DNA of 64,000 nucleotides from Streptomyces zaomyceticus (GTDB lineage Bacteria > Actinomycetota > Actinomycetes > Streptomycetales > Streptomycetaceae), in NCBI RefSeq assembly GCF_014656215.1, contig NZ_BNBZ01000021.1, positions 1 to 64,000 of the forward strand, in the 5' to 3' direction. Both the position numbers and the translations under genes were made by a program. Positions 16,516 to 25,440 of this stretch are shown in pieces. The notes below the pieces were generated by a model. That model did no database searches. It saw only the letters and a program-made list of their open reading frames with translations, and was not told the DNA's origin. Positions within the stretch are counted from its first letter, which is position 1, and every line of letters starts with the position of its first letter.

Positions 16516-18648
16516 GTGACGCGAATAGCCACCCGAGCCCTTCTCGCGGTACTGGTGGCGGCGTGGTGGCTCCTCGTGCCCGCCGTTCACGGTGCCCACG
16601 CCGACGACCCCGTCGTCCTGTCCCGGGACGGCCAGATCACCGACCGGGTGGACGCCCTCGGCGACCGCCGCACCTCCGTGGCCGAAGCCCTCGACCGGCT
16701 CTACGACGAGCGACGGATCCAGCTCTTCGTCGTCTACGTACGGGACTTCTCCGGCCGCACCGGGCAGGCCTGGGCCGACGCGACGGCCGAGCGCAACGGC
16801 CTCGGACTCGACGACCTGCTGCTCGCCGTCGCCACCCACGACCGCCGGTACGGCTACTCCGCCGACCCGGACTCGCGCCTCACCGCGGACCAGCTCGACG
16901 AGGTGGCGCGGACCGCCGTCGAACCGGCGCTGCGACAGAACGACTGGGCGGGGGCCGCGATCGGCGCCGCCGACGGCTACTCCGCCGTCCTCGCCGGCCG
17001 GCCCGTCCCCACCCCGGCCATCACCCCCGGGCCCGCCGACCCCGGCGGCGCGGCCGACGACGGCACCTCCGCGACCGATCTGGTCCTCCCCGTGGTCCTG
17101 GTCGGCGGCGCCGCCGCCGTGGCCGCCTACGCCTACACCAAGCGGCGCCGGCGGACCGAGACCCGCACCACGCCCGGCGGCGGCCAGGGCTGGGGCACCC
17201 CCAGGGAACCCCCGGCACCGACCCTCGAAGAGCTCGACGGGCAGGCCCGGCAGACCCTCGTCGCCACCGACGACGCCGTCCGCACCAGCCAGGAGGAACT
17301 CGGCTTCGCGTCCGCCCAGTTCGGCGAGGAGGCCGTACGCCCCTTCACCGAGGCGGTCGCCTTCGCCGAGGAGCAGCTGACCGCCTCCTTCCGGCTGCGG
17401 CAGAAACTCGACGACTCCTTCCCCGAGGACGACTCGGCCCGCCGTGCCATGCTCGACGAGATCCTGCGCCGCTGCGCGGAGGCGAACGCGCGCCTCGACG
17501 CCGAGAGCGAGGACTTCGACCGGCTGCGCGCCCTGGAGCGGACCGCGCCCGAGGCGCTCGACACGGTCGAGGCCGCCTCCCGCGAGCAGACCGGGCGGAT
17601 GGGCATGGCCGAGGCCGCGCTCACCGCGATGCGCGAGCGGTACGCCGAGACGGCCGCCGCCCCCGTCGCGGGCGACGTCGAGCAGGCCAGGGACCGGCTC
17701 GTGTTCGCCACCTCCCATGTCGACCAGGCCCGCCGGCGGATCGACGCCGGCGACAACGGCGGGGCCGCCGTCCACATCCGCGCGGCCGAGGGCGCGGTGG
17801 ACCAGGCGGCGCGGCTGATCGAGGCCGTCGACCGGCGGGCGCAGGAACTCGCCGAGGCGGTCGGCAAGCTGCCGGGCGCGCTCTCGGAGACGGACGCGGA
17901 CCTCGCGGACGCCCGTGGCCTGTTGCAGGGGACCGCCGAGGGCGTGTCCACGGCCGACCTCCGGGGCCGGATCGCCCGTGCCGAGTCGGTGGTCGCGGAG
18001 GTGCGGCGGCTCGTGGACTCCGGACGGTACGACCCCCTGGACGCCCTTCGCCGCGTCGAGCAGGCCGACACGGCGCTCGACGAGGCACTCGAGGGCGCGC
18101 GGGAGCGTGAGTCGGGCAGTCGGCGCGCCCGCGCGCTCCTCGATCAGGCGATGCTGACGGCCCGCTCGGCGATCGGAGCGGCCTCGGACTACATCACCAC
18201 GCACCGGGGCGCGGTGGGCAGTGAGGCCCGTACCCGCCTGGCCGAGGCCCACCGCCGCTGGGAGAAGGCGCGTTCGCTCGCCGAGGCGGAGGACCCCGGG
18301 GCCGCCCTCGCGGAGGCCCAGCAGGCGGACGCCCTGGCCCGGCGCGCCCAGGACCTCGCCGAGCAGGACGTCAGGACGTATGGGAACCCGAACGGCCTGG
18401 GCGGTGTATCAGGGGTGGGCGGAGGAGGAGGCGGCGGGCTCGGCGGTGCGGTGCTCGGCGGCATCATCCTCGGCGGACTGTTCGGCGGGGGAAGGGGAGG
18501 CGGACATGGGGGGTTCGGTGGCGGTACGGGTGGGGGGTTCGGGGGCGGTTCGGGCGGGGGGTTCGGGGGCGGAGGTTTCGGCGGCGGGCCCGGCAGCTTC
18601 GGCGGCAGCGGCACACGCGGCCGGCGTGGCGGCGGAGGCCGTTTCTGA
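16516..18648 (+). CDS. TPM-domain membrane protein with coiled-coil and Gly-rich tail
   Basis: A 710-residue envelope protein. A signal peptide (ALLAVLVAAWWLLVPAVHGA) is followed by a TPM domain (TLP18.3/Psb32/MOLO-1 fold, about residues 30-165, with VYVRDFSGRTGQAWADATAE), a membrane helix near 195-215, a long helical region with many Glu/Arg/Ala heptads (about 240-620), and a C-terminal tail of almost pure Gly/Phe repeats. The GTG at 16516 has no SD but TAGCCT sits 7 nt before it, the pattern of a leaderless mRNA; an upstream extension from 16423 would hide the signal peptide. It precedes pspA by 53 nt in the same direction; pairing of TPM and PspA proteins suggests a membrane-stress role. 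Confidence 0.85.
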   Translation: MTRIATRALLAVLVAAWWLLVPAVHGAHADDPVVLSRDGQITDRVDALGDRRTSVAEALDRLYDERRIQLFVVYVRDFSGRTGQAWADATAERNGLGLDDLLLAVATHDRRYGYSADPDSRLTADQLDEVARTAVEPALRQNDWAGAAIGAADGYSAVLAGRPVPTPAITPGPADPGGAADDGTSATDLVLPVVLVGGAAAVAAYAYTKRRRRTETRTTPGGGQGWGTPREPPAPTLEELDGQARQTLVATDDAVRTSQEELGFASAQFGEEAVRPFTEAVAFAEEQLTASFRLRQKLDDSFPEDDSARRAMLDEILRRCAEANARLDAESEDFDRLRALERTAPEALDTVEAASREQTGRMGMAEAALTAMRERYAETAAAPVAGDVEQARDRLVFATSHVDQARRRIDAGDNGGAAVHIRAAEGAVDQAARLIEAVDRRAQELAEAVGKLPGALSETDADLADARGLLQGTAEGVSTADLRGRIARAESVVAEVRRLVDSGRYDPLDALRRVEQADTALDEALEGARERESGSRRARALLDQAMLTARSAIGAASDYITTHRGAVGSEARTRLAEAHRRWEKARSLAEAEDPGAALAEAQQADALARRAQDLAEQDVRTYGNPNGLGGVSGVGGGGGGGLGGAVLGGIILGGLFGGGRGGGHGGFGGGTGGGFGGGSGGGFGGGGFGGGPGSFGGSGTRGRRGGGGRF

Positions 18649-18701
18649 GGACGGCGCGACCGGTGTCCTCCCCGTTTCTGTCCCTCTCAAGGAGAAGAGC
18701 C

Positions 18702-19409
18702 ATGAGCAAGCAGACCATCCTCGGCCGGGTCACCCAGCTGGCGAAGGCCAACATCAACGCTCTGCTGGACCAGGCGGAGGATCCGCAGAAGATGCTGGAC
18801 CAGCTGATCCGCGACTACGCGAACAACATCGCGGAGGCGGAGGAGGCGGTGGCCACGACCATCGGGAACCTCCGGCTGATGGAGCAGGACCACCAGGAGG
18901 ACGTGGCGGCGGCGAAGGAGTGGGGCGGCAAGGCGCTCGCCGCCAGCCGCAAGGCCGACGAACTGCGCGGCGGCGGGCGGACGGACGAGGCGGACCGCTT
19001 CGACAATCTGGCGAAGGTGGCGCTCGGCCGCCAGCTCCAGTCGGAGAAGGAGGCGAGGACGGCGGAGCCGACGATCGCCGCGCAGAGCGAGGTGGTGTCG
19101 AAGCTCAGGACGGGCCTCGACCAGATGAAAGCCAAGCTCGGCGAGTTGCGGGCCAAGCGGGACGAGCTGGTGGCGCGCGCCAAGTCGGCCGAGGCGCAGC
19201 ACACGATGATGGACGCGGTGAAGAGCATCGACGTGCTCGACCCGACCAGCGAACTGAACCGCTTCGAGGAGAAGGTGCGCCGGGAGGAGGCGCGGGCGAT
19301 GGGCAAGCAGGAGCTCGCCGCCTCTTCCCTGGACGCGCAGTTCGAGGAGCTGGACGGGCTGGGCGACAGCGCCGAGGTCGAGGCCCGGCTGGCGGCGCTC
19401 AAGCGCTGA
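18702..19409 (+). CDS. PspA/IM30 family phage-shock protein
   Basis: A 235-residue, almost entirely helical PspA/Vipp1-family protein that coats and stabilises the inner face of the membrane under stress. It starts MSKQTILGRVTQLAKANINA, with the family phrase LLDQAEDPQKMLDQLIRDY, and continues as long coiled coils rich in Glu, Lys and Ala to the end. ATG 18702 has SD AAGGAGAAG at good distance; the frame extends upstream only as the end of the previous gene. It lies just behind the TPM gene and is likely part of the same transcript. No PspF/PspB/PspC partner is present, as usual for actinobacteria. Confidence 0.92.
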   Translation: MSKQTILGRVTQLAKANINALLDQAEDPQKMLDQLIRDYANNIAEAEEAVATTIGNLRLMEQDHQEDVAAAKEWGGKALAASRKADELRGGGRTDEADRFDNLAKVALGRQLQSEKEARTAEPTIAAQSEVVSKLRTGLDQMKAKLGELRAKRDELVARAKSAEAQHTMMDAVKSIDVLDPTSELNRFEEKVRREEARAMGKQELAASSLDAQFEELDGLGDSAEVEARLAALKR

Positions 19410-19452
19410 CCCGCCGCCCGGCCGACGGCCACCCGGCCCGGGCGCGGCATGC

Positions 19453-19488
19453 GGACCGGGCGTGGCTCGGGGACCGGGCGTGGCTCGG
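19453..19488. repeat. 18-bp tandem duplication downstream of pspA
   Basis: GGACCGGGCGTGGCTCGG occurs twice back to back (19453-19470, 19471-19488), followed by more divergent CCCGGTGT-containing copies to about 19525. It fills the gap between convergent genes. Confidence 0.75.
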
Positions 19489-19555
19489 CCCGGTGTCGCG
19501 GCGCGTGGGCGGCCCGGTGTGGCTGTGCCGTGCGGCCGGCTGGGTGCGGCGGCGG

Positions 19556-22126
19556 TCAGAACATGCTGAGGAGCTGTTCCACCGTGGGTTCCGCCGTCCC
19601 CTCTCCGTCGGGCAGGGCCAGTTCGAACCAGACGGTCTTGCCCCGCGGGGTCCGGCGCGAGCCCCAGGAGGAGCTGAGCAGACCGACCAGCTGGAGGCCT
19701 CGGCCGCCCTCGTCGGTGTCCTTGGCGCGGCGCCGGCGCGGCTGGACCAGGCCGGCGTCCCAGACCTCGCAGACGAGGGTGCGGTCGCGGAGCAGTCGCA
19801 GCCGGATCTCCCCCTCGCCGTAGCGCAGGGCGTTGGTGACGAGTTCGCTGACGAGGAGTTCGACGGTGTCGACGAGCGGTTCGAGGTCCCAGGCCTTGAG
19901 CTGGGCGCGGGCGAGCTCCCGGGCCCGGCCGACCGATCGGGGTTCCCTGGGCAGCTGCCAGTCGCCGACCGCCTCGCCGGGCAGTCCCTGGATCCTGGCC
20001 ATGAGGAGGGCGATGTCGTCCTCGCCGTGCCCGGTCTCCAGGCTGTTGAGGACCCGGTCGCAGACGTCCTCCAGCGGGCGCGCCGGATCGGTGAGGGCGC
20101 GCCGGAAGGCGCTCAGGCCCTCGTCGAGGGGGTGGTCGCGGGACTCGACGAGCCCGTCGGTGTAGAGGGCGAGGAGGGCGCCCTCCGGCAGTTCGACCTC
20201 GACCTCCTCGAAGGGTTCGCCGCCGACTCCGAGCGGCATCCCGGGAGGTACGTCGAGCAGCAGGGCCTCCTCGCCGGGTTCGACGAGCACCGGTGGGAGG
20301 TGACCGGCGTTGGCGAAGGTGCAGCGCCGGGTGACCGGGTCGTAGACGGCGTAGACGCAGGTCGCGAGGTAGACCTCGGAGAGTTCCGGGCCCCGGGACT
20401 TGTGGCCGCGGGACTGCTGGGCTCCGATGGGGGCGCCGAGGCCGCGGGCGATCTCGTCGAGATGGGAGAGGACCTCGGCCGGCTCCAGATCGAGCTGGGC
20501 GAGGGTGCGGACGGCGGTGCGCAGTTCGCCCATGGCGACGGCGGCGCGCAGGCCCCGGCCCATGACGTCCCCGATGACGAGGGCGGTGCGGTGGCCGGGG
20601 AGTTCGATGACGTCGAACCAGTCGCCTCCGACCTCGGTGGCGGCGGTGCCGGGGAGGTAGCGGCAGGCGATGTCGAGGCCGGCCGCCTCGGGGTCGCCGG
20701 GCGGGAGCAGGCTGCGCTGGAGGATCAGGGCCCGCTCGTGCTCGCGGCGGTAGAGACGGGCGTTGTCGATGCAGACGGCGGCGCGGGCGGCGAGTTCGAC
20801 GGCGAGGGCCCGGTCGCGCTCCCCGAAGGACTCGCTGCCCTTGGTGCGGGAGAACTGGACGAGGCCGACGACGGTGTCGTGGGCGACCATCGGGACCACC
20901 AGGGTGGTCTGGACGAGGTCGCCGTCGACGCCGGGCACGGTCCGGAGTCGGCCGGTGCGCAGGGCTCCCGCGCAGGGCGAGTTGAAGGGGTAGCGGTGGA
21001 CGGCACCGACCTCGATCGGTTCGGGTCCGCAACAGCCGCCGTCCTGCCGGTGCCCCTCGTCGGTTCTGAGGGGGGTGTCGGAGACGGCGCTGGCGACGGC
21101 GACCCTGCGGAGTTCGGCGCTGCCGGCCCCGTAGCCGACGTCGTGGGAGCTCCCCCAACGGCCGGGCGGTGCCTCGTCGCCGGTCAGCAGGCCCTGGTAG
21201 AGGTCGACGGAGGCCAGGTCGCAGAAGCCGGGGACGGCGACGGCGAGCAGCTCGCGGGCGGTGGCCTCCAGGTCGAGGGAGTTGCCGATGCGAGCGCCGG
21301 CCTCGTTGAGGAGGGCGAGGTTGCGGCGGGCGCTGGCGGCTTCCCTGGCCGCGTTGTGGCGGCGGGTCACATCGATGCCGAGGCCGGCGACGCCGATCGG
21401 GCGGCCGGAGCCGCTGTGCACCCGGTAGAGGTTGATGGACCAGTGGCGTCGGTCCCGGGCACCGGGCGCGGCGCCGACGATCTCGAAGTCGGTGACGGAC
21501 TCCCCGGTCTCCAGGACGCCCCGGAGGGCGGCGGTCATCCGGTCGGCCTCGGGCCGGTTGAGGTAGTCGTGGACGGTCCGGCCTCGGTGGTCGTCGGCGG
21601 AGCCGCCGAAGACGGTGGCGAAGCGCCGGTTGGCCCGCTTCACGGTGAGGTCGGTGCCGAAGAGGAGAAAACCGAAGGGGGATTGGCCGAATATCGCCTG
21701 GGAGGCGGCGAGGTCGGTCTCGATGCGGCGCAGGGCGCGCACATCGACGACGATGCACAGCGCGGCCCGTTCCCCGGACTGGGTCTCGCTCGGCATGACG
21801 TACATCTCGGCGATGCCGTGGGGCCGTTCCTCGCCGGGAATCCGGAAGGGGACGAGGCCTGTCCACTCCTTGCCGTCGAGGATCTCCCGGACCCGTCGAT
21901 GACCGCGCTCGCGCAGGTCGGCGGGCATGAAGGCCTCGACGGGGTCCTTGCCCCTGGCCTCCTCGGCAGTGACCCCGAAAAGGTCCACGGCCCGTCGGCT
22001 CCACTGTTCGACGAGTCCGTCGGGCCCGATGGAGAAGGACGCCACCCGGATGTAGTCGTAGATGGAGCCGGGCGGGCTGCTCTGCCACACGACGCCGCCA
22101 CTCGCCTGCTCAGGTATCTCGCTCAC
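19556..22126 (-). CDS. PAS-PAS-GAF-SpoIIE phosphatase with C-terminal anti-sigma-type ATPase domain
   Basis: An 856-residue multi-domain signalling protein of the Rsb partner-switching type. In order: two PAS domains (about 20-135 and 140-255), a GAF domain (about 265-440), a PP2C/SpoIIE phosphatase (about 460-690) and an RsbW-like HATPase domain (about 705-845). Metal-binding acidic residues of the phosphatase are visible in GGDWFDVIELP, VIGDVMGRG, YTDGLVESRD and GHGEDDIALL. The ATPase has the N box ELLVSELVTNALRYG and DEGGRGLQLVG. It can therefore both dephosphorylate an anti-anti-sigma factor and bind or phosphorylate one. The start at 22126 fits the first PAS domain. It follows the smaller RsbW-like gene on the same strand. 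Its signal input is unknown. Confidence 0.93.
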   Translation of the reverse strand: MSEIPEQASGGVVWQSSPPGSIYDYIRVASFSIGPDGLVEQWSRRAVDLFGVTAEEARGKDPVEAFMPADLRERGHRRVREILDGKEWTGLVPFRIPGEERPHGIAEMYVMPSETQSGERAALCIVVDVRALRRIETDLAASQAIFGQSPFGFLLFGTDLTVKRANRRFATVFGGSADDHRGRTVHDYLNRPEADRMTAALRGVLETGESVTDFEIVGAAPGARDRRHWSINLYRVHSGSGRPIGVAGLGIDVTRRHNAAREAASARRNLALLNEAGARIGNSLDLEATARELLAVAVPGFCDLASVDLYQGLLTGDEAPPGRWGSSHDVGYGAGSAELRRVAVASAVSDTPLRTDEGHRQDGGCCGPEPIEVGAVHRYPFNSPCAGALRTGRLRTVPGVDGDLVQTTLVVPMVAHDTVVGLVQFSRTKGSESFGERDRALAVELAARAAVCIDNARLYRREHERALILQRSLLPPGDPEAAGLDIACRYLPGTAATEVGGDWFDVIELPGHRTALVIGDVMGRGLRAAVAMGELRTAVRTLAQLDLEPAEVLSHLDEIARGLGAPIGAQQSRGHKSRGPELSEVYLATCVYAVYDPVTRRCTFANAGHLPPVLVEPGEEALLLDVPPGMPLGVGGEPFEEVEVELPEGALLALYTDGLVESRDHPLDEGLSAFRRALTDPARPLEDVCDRVLNSLETGHGEDDIALLMARIQGLPGEAVGDWQLPREPRSVGRARELARAQLKAWDLEPLVDTVELLVSELVTNALRYGEGEIRLRLLRDRTLVCEVWDAGLVQPRRRRAKDTDEGGRGLQLVGLLSSSWGSRRTPRGKTVWFELALPDGEGTAEPTVEQLLSMF

Positions 22127-22270
22127 GCGACCGTCCCCTCCAGCTCACCGCACCGGACCGGCCATGCCCGCAGTATTCAATACGGCAGGCCCCGACGGCA
22201 CGACGTTCACGATCACAGGGTGGTCTCGGTCGTCCCGCGCCGAGTACCGGTGATCGTTGTCCCACTCTGT

Positions 22271-22693
22271 TTACTCACCAGGGAGAGCCAGCTCGAACCA
22301 TACGGTTTTGCCCGTCCTGCCCTTTCGGGTCCCCCAGCGGCGTGCGGAACAGGCCACGAGCCCGAGTCCACGGCCCCCTTCGTCCTCGGGTCCGGGGGCG
22401 CGCTCGGTCGGCGGATCCGGAAGCGGATCGGAAACCTCCACGAGCAGCGCGGGCGGGTGGGCGGGGTCGGCCCCGTCGGGCCGGGGGCGGACCAGGCGGA
22501 CCCCGATCGGCCCGGAGGCGTACCGCAGGGAGTTGGTCACCAGCTCGCTGACCAGCAGGACGGTCACATCACCGAGGGCGGAGTCGAGCTCCCACGCCCT
22601 CAGGGTTTCGCGCACGGCGTGCCGGGCCGTGCGCACGGCGTTCGCCTCCGCCGGGAAGTTCCACTCGGCGCGGTCGCCGTCGGTGTCGATCAC
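22271..22693 (-). CDS. Stand-alone RsbW-like anti-sigma factor kinase (HATPase)
   Basis: A 140-residue ATP-binding protein of the HATPase_c_2 family, as in RsbW/SpoIIAB anti-sigma kinases. The N box VLLVSELVTNSLRYA and the G1-type loop DEGGRGLGLVA are intact, and the domain occupies the whole protein. It starts MIDTDGDRAEWNFPAEANAV. It lies 144 nt upstream of the PAS-SpoIIE gene on the same strand, so phosphatase and kinase of one partner-switch may be produced together. A minus-strand GGGTAT (22768-22763) about 70 nt upstream resembles the -10 element of stress sigma factors of the SigB group, but a matching -35 is not clear. No sigma factor or STAS antagonist lies nearby. Confidence 0.88.
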   Translation of the reverse strand: MIDTDGDRAEWNFPAEANAVRTARHAVRETLRAWELDSALGDVTVLLVSELVTNSLRYASGPIGVRLVRPRPDGADPAHPPALLVEVSDPLPDPPTERAPGPEDEGGRGLGLVACSARRWGTRKGRTGKTVWFELALPGE

Positions 22694-22836
22694 ACCCGAT
22701 CACTTCCCCAGCCGTGCGTCAGCAGGAAGGCCCACGTCCTCATTCAACGGGTCAATCAGGACATACCCGATATTTGGGGCGAGATATCGCGCTGGGCGCA
22801 GCAGCGGGCGCACGGTGGCACGAACGGCGTAGAGAC

Positions 22837-23304
22837 TCAGCCGTGCGCTCCGCCATCGGGCGCCGCCGGGAGTCTCCGCGCGGCCTCGGCGACGGCGGGG
22901 CGGTCCTGGTCGAGCCAGTCGACCGAGTCGAGCTCGGACCGGGAGAGCCAGCGCAGCGCGTCATGGTCCTCCAGCGGGCGGGGTTCGCCGGAGAGCAGCC
23001 GGGCGGTCCACACCCGGAGGACGTATCCGGGCTTCAGCGGCCATTCGCCGGGGATGCGCTCACCCGGTTCGACCTCGACGCCCAGTTCCTCCCGCAGCTC
23101 GCGGATCAGGGCTTCCTCGGGACTCTCGCCCGGTTCGAGCTTGCCGCCGGGCAGTTCCCAGCGGCCGGCGAGCTCGACGGGGGCGCTGCGGCGCGCGGCC
23201 AGCAGCCGCCCCCGGTCGTACAGCGCGCCCGCGACGACGACCACGACGGGATCGCGGGGCGTGGCGGGGTGGAGTGGGGCGGGCCGGGTGGGAGGTTCGG
23301 TCAT
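22837..23304 (-). CDS. Nudix hydrolase, MutT type
   Basis: A 155-residue Nudix enzyme that probably hydrolyses an oxidised or unusual nucleoside triphosphate. The Nudix box follows the pattern G-x5-E-x7-REUXEEXGU: it reads GKLEPGESPEEA followed by LIRELREELGV. The flanking strands (VVVVVAGALYDRGRLLAARR and RWELPGG) match the MutT (8-oxo-dGTP diphosphatase) branch, and it lacks extra domains. The Pro-rich first 18 residues are not conserved in type. It is isolated, separated from the small SPOR gene by 40 nt in the same direction. Substrate specificity cannot be told from sequence. Confidence 0.9.
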   Translation of the reverse strand: MTEPPTRPAPLHPATPRDPVVVVVAGALYDRGRLLAARRSAPVELAGRWELPGGKLEPGESPEEALIRELREELGVEVEPGERIPGEWPLKPGYVLRVWTARLLSGEPRPLEDHDALRWLSRSELDSVDWLDQDRPAVAEAARRLPAAPDGGAHG

Positions 23305-23344
23305 GGGCGCGAGCGTAGCCCGGCCCGGCCGGCACCCGCCGGGG

Positions 23345-23524
23345 TCAGAGGGCGGGGCTGCCGATGCGCTCGACCCAGTAGAGCTGCTTGTGGCCGCGGT
23401 CGTCGAGGCTGTCCGCGATCCGCTGTGCTTCGTCCTTCGTCGCGTACCGCCCCACCCGGTAGCGGTTGCCGTTGTCGTCCTGCCGAATGACGAGCCAGGC
23501 GAGGTCGGGGCCGCTGTCGGTCAT
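23345..23524 (-). CDS. 59-residue SPOR-type protein
   Basis: Short gene found by reading the minus strand: it encodes MTDSGPDLAWLVIRQDDNGN and continues RYRVGRYATKDEAQRIADSL to a C terminus ending VERIGSPAL. The pattern strand-strand-helix-strand with YRVGRYATKDEAQRIADSL matches a SPOR peptidoglycan-binding repeat without a membrane anchor. A purine-rich SD (GGAGGGAGAAG) precedes the ATG at 23524. It lies 40 nt upstream of the Nudix gene, same strand, and may be co-transcribed. Such stand-alone cytosolic-looking SPOR proteins recur in Streptomyces; function is unknown. Confidence 0.8.
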   Translation of the reverse strand: MTDSGPDLAWLVIRQDDNGNRYRVGRYATKDEAQRIADSLDDRGHKQLYWVERIGSPAL

Positions 23525-23679
23525 CAGGCTTCTCCCTCCGCCGGTCCGGGCGCCACCAAGGATCTCCGGGAAACCGCAATCCGCATATGCCGGAGCTTAC
23601 GCCTGACCTTCACACAGCGGATACGGAATTACACAAAGAGATACGGATCGGCCGGGAACCGACGGAGCGAGGCCGAAGG

Positions 23680-25440
23680 TCACGCCCCCGGGGCGGCCCC
23701 CGGGACGGTCGGCACGGGCATCAGGACCGGCCCGCCCGCGCCCTTCGGGTCCTTGCGGCAGACGTCCCCGCACGTGGCGTCGAGCGAGCAGCAGAGGGAG
23801 CAGACAGGGCCGGAGCGCACCGGGCAGTCGGCGATGTCGGGAAGCTCGTAGGCCGTCTCGCACTCCGCGCAGAGGTGGGTCGCCCGCTCGTCGACGGCAC
23901 CCGCCGCGGGGCCGTTCACCGTGTTGGGGCGGGCCAGGTAGTAGCGGCCCCGGGTCGCCCAGGCGAGCAGCGGGCAGAGGACGAGGGCGAGACCGGCGGC
24001 GATGAAGGTGGAGAAGGCCTGGGCGTACGCACCGAAGACACCGAAGAAGGCGAGGATCGAGACGAGGGAGGCGATGACCATCGCGCCGAAGCCCGCGGGG
24101 TTCACGGCATACAGATAGGCGCGCTTGAACTCGATGTACGGGGGACTCCAGCCGGCCCGCTTGTTGACGACGAGGTCGACGGCGACGGCGGTGATCCAGG
24201 CGATGCCGACGTTGGAGTAGAACCCGAGCAGCTTGTTCAGGGCCGCGAACATGTTCATCTCCATCAGCGTCAGCGCGATGGCGAGGTTGAGGAAGATGTA
24301 CCAGACGCGCCCGGGGTGGCGGTGGGTGACGCGGGAGAAGAAGTTCGACCAGGACAGTGAGCCGCTGTAGGCGTTGGTGACGTTGATCTTGATCTGGGAG
24401 ACGATCACGATGAGCGCGGCGGCGGGCAGGGCGAAGGTGCCGAGCCAGGGCTTGAGCGCCTCGATCTGCGGGGCGATCGGCTCCAGGGCGTGGGTCCTGC
24501 CGACGGCCTCCAGGGCGACGAAGGCGAGGAAAGCGCCGCCGAGTTGCTTGGCCGCGCCGATGACGACCCAGCCGGGCCCGGCGGCGAGGACGGCGAGGTT
24601 CCACCGGCGCCTGGTGGCCTCCGTCTTCGCGGGCATGAAGCGCAGATAGTCGGCCTGTTCGCCGATCTGGGCGATCAGGGAGAGCGCGACACCGGTGCCG
24701 AGACCGAAGCCGATCCACGAGAAGCCGGCTCCGGCACCCTCCGTTCCGCCGAAGGAGGCGAAGGCGCCCCAGGCGTCGGGCGCTTCGAAGGCCAGGACGA
24801 CGAAGGGCAGCACCATGCCGATGAGCCAGATCGGCTGGGTCCAGGCCTGCACCTTGGCGAGGGCGCCCATGCCGCGGAAGACGATCGGGATGACGATCAG
24901 GGTCGTGATCAGATACCCGATCTCGACCGGCAGGCCGACGGCCTGATGCATGGCCTGGGCCATGATCGAGCCTTCGAGGGCGAAGAAGATGAAGGTGAAG
25001 GAGGCGTAGATGAGCGAGGTGAGGGTGGAGCCGAAGTAGCCGAAGCCGGCGCCGCGGGTGATCAGATCCATGTCCAGGCCGTACTCCGCACAGGCCCGGG
25101 CGATGGGGATGCCGGTGAGGAAGATGAGCGTGGCGGCGGTGAGAATCGAGGCGAGTCCACTGCCGAAGCCGTAGGTGAAGACGATCGAGGCACCGATCGC
25201 GAAGTCGGCGAGGTAGGCGATGCCGCCGAGGGCGGTCCCGGCCACCGTCGCGGGCGACCAACGGCGGAAGGAGTGCGGGGCGTAGCGGAGCGAGTAGTCC
25301 TCGCGGCTCTCGTCGGCGGCCAGCTTGGCGTAACTGCGGCGGGGGCCGCCGGGTGGCGGCGCGAGTTCCGGCGGCGCTTCGAGCGCCGGTGCGGGGCTCC
25401 CTCCCGGCTCCGGGGCGGGGGTGGTGACCGTGTCCGTCAT
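23680..25440 (-). CDS. NCS1-family purine/cytosine-type permease with C-terminal Cys-rich module
   Basis: A 586-residue membrane transporter of the nucleobase-cation-symport-1 family. A Pro/Ala-rich cytoplasmic N terminus of about 45 residues leads into YAPHSFRRWSPATVAGTALG and 12 expected membrane helices. After the last helix a tail of about 70 residues has nine Cys in the order CAEC..C..C..C.CC..C...C (HLCAECETAYELPDIADCP and CSLCCSLDATCGDVC). This resembles the Cys-rich module placed between a permease domain and a histidine kinase in some proteobacterial hybrid sensor kinases (family knowledge); here no kinase follows. A metal or redox-sensing role is inference. It is alone between a SPOR gene and a GntR regulator; substrate unknown. 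Confidence 0.88.
   Translation of the reverse strand: MTDTVTTPAPEPGGSPAPALEAPPELAPPPGGPRRSYAKLAADESREDYSLRYAPHSFRRWSPATVAGTALGGIAYLADFAIGASIVFTYGFGSGLASILTAATLIFLTGIPIARACAEYGLDMDLITRGAGFGYFGSTLTSLIYASFTFIFFALEGSIMAQAMHQAVGLPVEIGYLITTLIVIPIVFRGMGALAKVQAWTQPIWLIGMVLPFVVLAFEAPDAWGAFASFGGTEGAGAGFSWIGFGLGTGVALSLIAQIGEQADYLRFMPAKTEATRRRWNLAVLAAGPGWVVIGAAKQLGGAFLAFVALEAVGRTHALEPIAPQIEALKPWLGTFALPAAALIVIVSQIKINVTNAYSGSLSWSNFFSRVTHRHPGRVWYIFLNLAIALTLMEMNMFAALNKLLGFYSNVGIAWITAVAVDLVVNKRAGWSPPYIEFKRAYLYAVNPAGFGAMVIASLVSILAFFGVFGAYAQAFSTFIAAGLALVLCPLLAWATRGRYYLARPNTVNGPAAGAVDERATHLCAECETAYELPDIADCPVRSGPVCSLCCSLDATCGDVCRKDPKGAGGPVLMPVPTVPGAAPGA

Noticed and set aside
18687..22088. Minus-strand open frame of over 1100 codons rich in Arg/Pro overlapping the PAS-SpoIIE gene
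   Set aside because: Out of frame with the SpoIIE protein, whose domains and motifs are convincing; composition is that of a shifted GC-rich frame.
22743..22768. SigB-type promoter before the RsbW-like gene
   Set aside because: GGGTAT is present on the minus strand but no GNNT at 14-16 nt upstream fits; not listed as a promoter.
18221..23851. Very long plus-strand open frame (over 1800 codons) across pspA and the SpoIIE genes
   Set aside because: It lies antisense or out of frame to well-supported genes, has low-complexity Gly/Ala/Arg composition and no recognisable domain; a frame artefact of extreme GC3.
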